Shown in pieces: positions 32,914-34,367 of a stretch of DNA of 34,367 nt. Each line of letters begins with the position of its first letter. The first letter of the stretch is position 1. The stretch comes from an uncultured Campylobacter sp. (lineage in GTDB: Bacteria > Campylobacterota > Campylobacteria > Campylobacterales > Campylobacteraceae). Position numbers and translations under genes: made by a program. The notes under the pieces were generated by a model that was not told the origin of the DNA, searched no databases, and worked only from the letters and a program-made list of their open reading frames with translations. Where the stretch lies: the NCBI GenBank assembly GCA_937990735.1, contig CALKQT010000033.1, forward strand, positions 1 through 34,367, in the 5' to 3' direction.

Positions 32914-33342
32914 TTATAGGCACTGAGAGAGTGCTGATTTGATAGCGGATTTTGATACGTAGCCTTCCGAGTCGCTGGTAAGCGATACGTCGCAGCCCGG
33001 CTTATAGTTTTTCCAGGTGTAGATGTTGCCATTGTCTTCGGTTGTTTTGATGGAGTCTGGCTGTTTATTCCATGCAGAAATTACTTGATTGATATGAAAT
33101 GCATCGCTGCGGTCTTTCGGCGCATTAGTCATACCTGTGCTATCGGGCAAGGTCGTTTCGACAATATCAGTGGTGCCTGCGGTGGAGACCTCTTGGACTT
33201 TATCATTTACGCCGCCGATATTTGTTTTGCTGCTTTGGGATTTTGTTTGATTGCGTACTCCGCTTGGTTCGTTGGATATATTCCAGTTGGAACAACCGAT
33301 AAAAAATACCGCTGCTACGAGCGCAGCTATTAAATTTCTCAT
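32914..33342 (-). CDS. hypothetical lipoprotein
   Basis: Unrecognised small lipoprotein. The start MRNLIAALVAAVFFIGC has a lipobox (F-I-G-C) with Cys at residue 17. I chose the ATG at 33342 because AAGGAG lies six bases upstream; the longer frame from 33357 would place that site inside the gene. The mature part (about 125 aa) opens with a Ser/Thr/Asn/Lys-rich linker (about 20-75), then a compact domain with Y-T-W-K-N-Y-K-P-G-C-D-V-S-L and a C-terminal Cys, which may pair in a disulfide. It is flanked by its own -10-like element (TACTAT, minus strand 33371-33376) and a hairpin. Function unknown. Confidence 0.75.
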   Translation of the reverse strand: MRNLIAALVAAVFFIGCSNWNISNEPSGVRNQTKSQSSKTNIGGVNDKVQEVSTAGTTDIVETTLPDSTGMTNAPKDRSDAFHINQVISAWNKQPDSIKTTEDNGNIYTWKNYKPGCDVSLTSDSEGYVSKSAIKSALSQCL

Positions 33343-33562
33343 AAAATTCTCCTTCAAAAATTTCGTTGCGATAGTAGCACATTTATCTTTAGTTTAAAAT
33401 AAATCCGAGCCCTTGAAATTTGAAATTTCGTAGGAATTTTGCGAGGCGTTTCAGTAGGAATTTATAAAATTTGAGATAATATTGCAATCTTTCATACCAA
33501 ACGGGCTTTTAAATTTTGCACGGCAAATGCCTTTTTGGCTACCAAATTTTAAAGGATTTTTG

Positions 33563-33871
33563 ATGTATGCTATCATCAAACACGGCGGCAAGCAGTATAA
33601 GGTCGAAGAGGGCAACTACCTAAATTTAGACCATTTTAATGCTGAGCCGAAAGCAAAGCTCGAGCTTAGCGAAGTTTTAGCGCTAAACGACGGCGAGTTA
33701 AAGGTAGGAGCACCGTTCGTAAAGGGTGCCAAGGTGGTTTTGGAAGTCGTTTGCGAAGGCAAGGATAAAAAAGTCGTTATCTTCAAAAAACGCAGACGTA
33801 AAGATTCAAAAGTAAAACGCGGCTTCAGACGCCAATACACCCGCGTCAAAGTCGTTTCGATTAACGCATAA
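33563..33871 (+). CDS. rplU: 50S ribosomal protein L21
   Basis: Large-subunit protein of 102 aa: M-Y-A-I-I-K-H-G-G-K-Q-Y-K-V at the start and the basic K-R-R-R-K-D-S-K-V-K-R-G-F-R-R-Q-Y-T segment near the end are family signatures. The frame is open from 33482, but the ATG at 33563 has AAAGGA six bases upstream and gives the canonical N-terminus, so I used it. It is followed 10 bp later by rpmA, the standard L21-L27 pair. Confidence 0.98.
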   Translation: MYAIIKHGGKQYKVEEGNYLNLDHFNAEPKAKLELSEVLALNDGELKVGAPFVKGAKVVLEVVCEGKDKKVVIFKKRRRKDSKVKRGFRRQYTRVKVVSINA

Positions 33872-33881
33872 AGGATAGGAA

Positions 33882-34139
33882 ATGGCACACAAAAAAGGTC
33901 AAGGCTCAACTCAAAATAATAGAGATAGTATCGGACGCCGCTTGGGCGTCAAAAAATTCGGCGGCGAGTTCGTTCACGCGGGCAACATCATCATCCGCCA
34001 GCGCGGCACTGCGACGCACCCGGGTTGCAACGTAGGCATGGGTAGCGATCACACGATTTTTGCGTTGATCGACGGCGTCGTAAAATTTGAGCGAAAAGAT
34101 AAAAATCGTAAAAAAGTGTCGGTTTATCCCGCTGCGTAA
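33882..34139 (+). CDS. rpmA: 50S ribosomal protein L27
   Basis: Large-subunit protein near the peptidyl-transferase centre. The start M-A-H-K-K-G-Q-G-S-T-Q-N-N-R-D-S lacks the cleavable extension found in Firmicutes L27, as expected for Campylobacterota. It then has G-R-R-L-G-V-K-K-F-G-G-E and I-I-R-Q-R-G-T-A-T-H-P-G. At 85 aa it is full length. A terminator follows 17 bp after the stop. Confidence 0.98.
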   Translation: MAHKKGQGSTQNNRDSIGRRLGVKKFGGEFVHAGNIIIRQRGTATHPGCNVGMGSDHTIFALIDGVVKFERKDKNRKKVSVYPAA

Positions 34140-34156
34140 TTACCGCTAAAACCTTC

Positions 34157-34177
34157 GGGGGCGCAAGCCCCTCTTTT
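34157..34177 (+). terminator. Rho-independent terminator after rpmA
   Basis: GGGGC-GCAA-GCCCC (34158-34171) followed by TCTTTT. Confidence 0.75.
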
Positions 34178-34219
34178 AAAATTTCATCTCGTTTAAAAAT
34201 TATCTTCAACTCATTTGGC

Positions 34220-34225
34220 TATAAT
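34220..34225 (+). promoter_or_regulatory. obg promoter, -10 box
   Basis: TATAAT 25 bp before the obg ATG and after the rpmA terminator, so obg can be transcribed independently of rplU-rpmA. Confidence 0.55.
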
Positions 34226-34250
34226 TGCCGTTTTAAATTTAAGGATAGCT

Positions 34251-34367
34251 ATGTTCATAGACAGCGTAAAGCTTAGCGTAAAATCAGGGGACGGCGGCGC
34301 GGGCTGTGTCAGCTTCCGCCGCGAAAAATTCGTCATCCTAGGCGGTCCCGACGGCGGCGACGGCGGC
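34251..34367 (+). CDS. obgE: Obg-family GTPase, N-terminal fragment (3' truncated by window edge)
   Basis: The first 39 residues of the ribosome-associated GTPase Obg/CgtA, which acts in 50S assembly. The visible part is the glycine-rich Obg fold: M-F-I-D-S-V-K-L-S-V-K-S-G-D-G-G-A-G, then V-S-F-R-R-E-K-F and G-G-P-D-G-G-D-G-G. AAGGA precedes the ATG. The L21-L27-Obg order is widely conserved. The GTPase domain lies beyond the window. Confidence 0.95.
   Translation, partial: MFIDSVKLSVKSGDGGAGCVSFRREKFVILGGPDGGDGG

Overview
The window looks like chromosome of a Campylobacter of the higher-GC, oral type; C. gracilis is my best guess, but that is inference. Three things point to the genus. The block addB-addA-rplM-rpsI-cadF-HAD phosphatase matches C. 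jejuni order as I remember it. So does a VacJ/MlaA-MlaC-RND operon. The molybdate genes include the small TOBE protein seen beside campylobacter modA. By eye GC is in the mid to high 40s percent, too high for C. jejuni. I see no prophage, insertion sequence or resistance cassette; this is mostly core genome.

Layout. 1-2233 (+): 3' end of homoserine dehydrogenase, a YraN protein, thioredoxin and thioredoxin reductase. 2411-7607 (-): an unknown lipoprotein, a selenocysteine tRNA, and an operon mlaA-mlaC-RND transporter for envelope lipid traffic. 7791-12343 (+): modE, modA, a TOBE protein and modC, then a 978-bp spacer without a convincing gene, then modB. 12395-20330 (+): a large PAS/GGDEF/degenerate-EAL protein, hisZ, purA, a DUF507 protein and carA. 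20331-21183 is empty. 21184-21867 is an orphan OmpR-type response regulator. 22145-31135 (+): addB, addA, rplM, rpsI, cadF and a HAD phosphatase. 31136-32057 is a gene-poor gap with a weak, degenerate repeat of about 65 bp. 32058-32131 is tRNA-Gln(CUG). 32294-33342 (-): a DUF411 copper-type protein and an unknown lipoprotein. 33563-34367 (+): rplU, rpmA and the start of obg.

How the parts fit. Molybdate uptake plus tRNA-Sec suggests a selenocysteine, Mo- or W-dependent enzyme such as formate dehydrogenase elsewhere in the genome. AddAB is the double-strand-break repair nuclease-helicase. HisZ, PurA and CarA serve histidine, purine and carbamoyl-phosphate supply.

The most unusual signal is not a gene. 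The palindromic hexamer RAATTY, which in C. jejuni is the methylated motif that marks DNA as acceptable for natural transformation, is far more common here than composition predicts. By hand I count about 15 per kb at the left end and over 20 per kb in the two large gaps, against one or two expected. It peaks inside low-complexity insertions in three otherwise conserved proteins (RND transporter, AddB, HAD phosphatase), where its codon phase spells Q/E-N-S/F/L. It also forms the inverted arms of several hairpins at gene ends.
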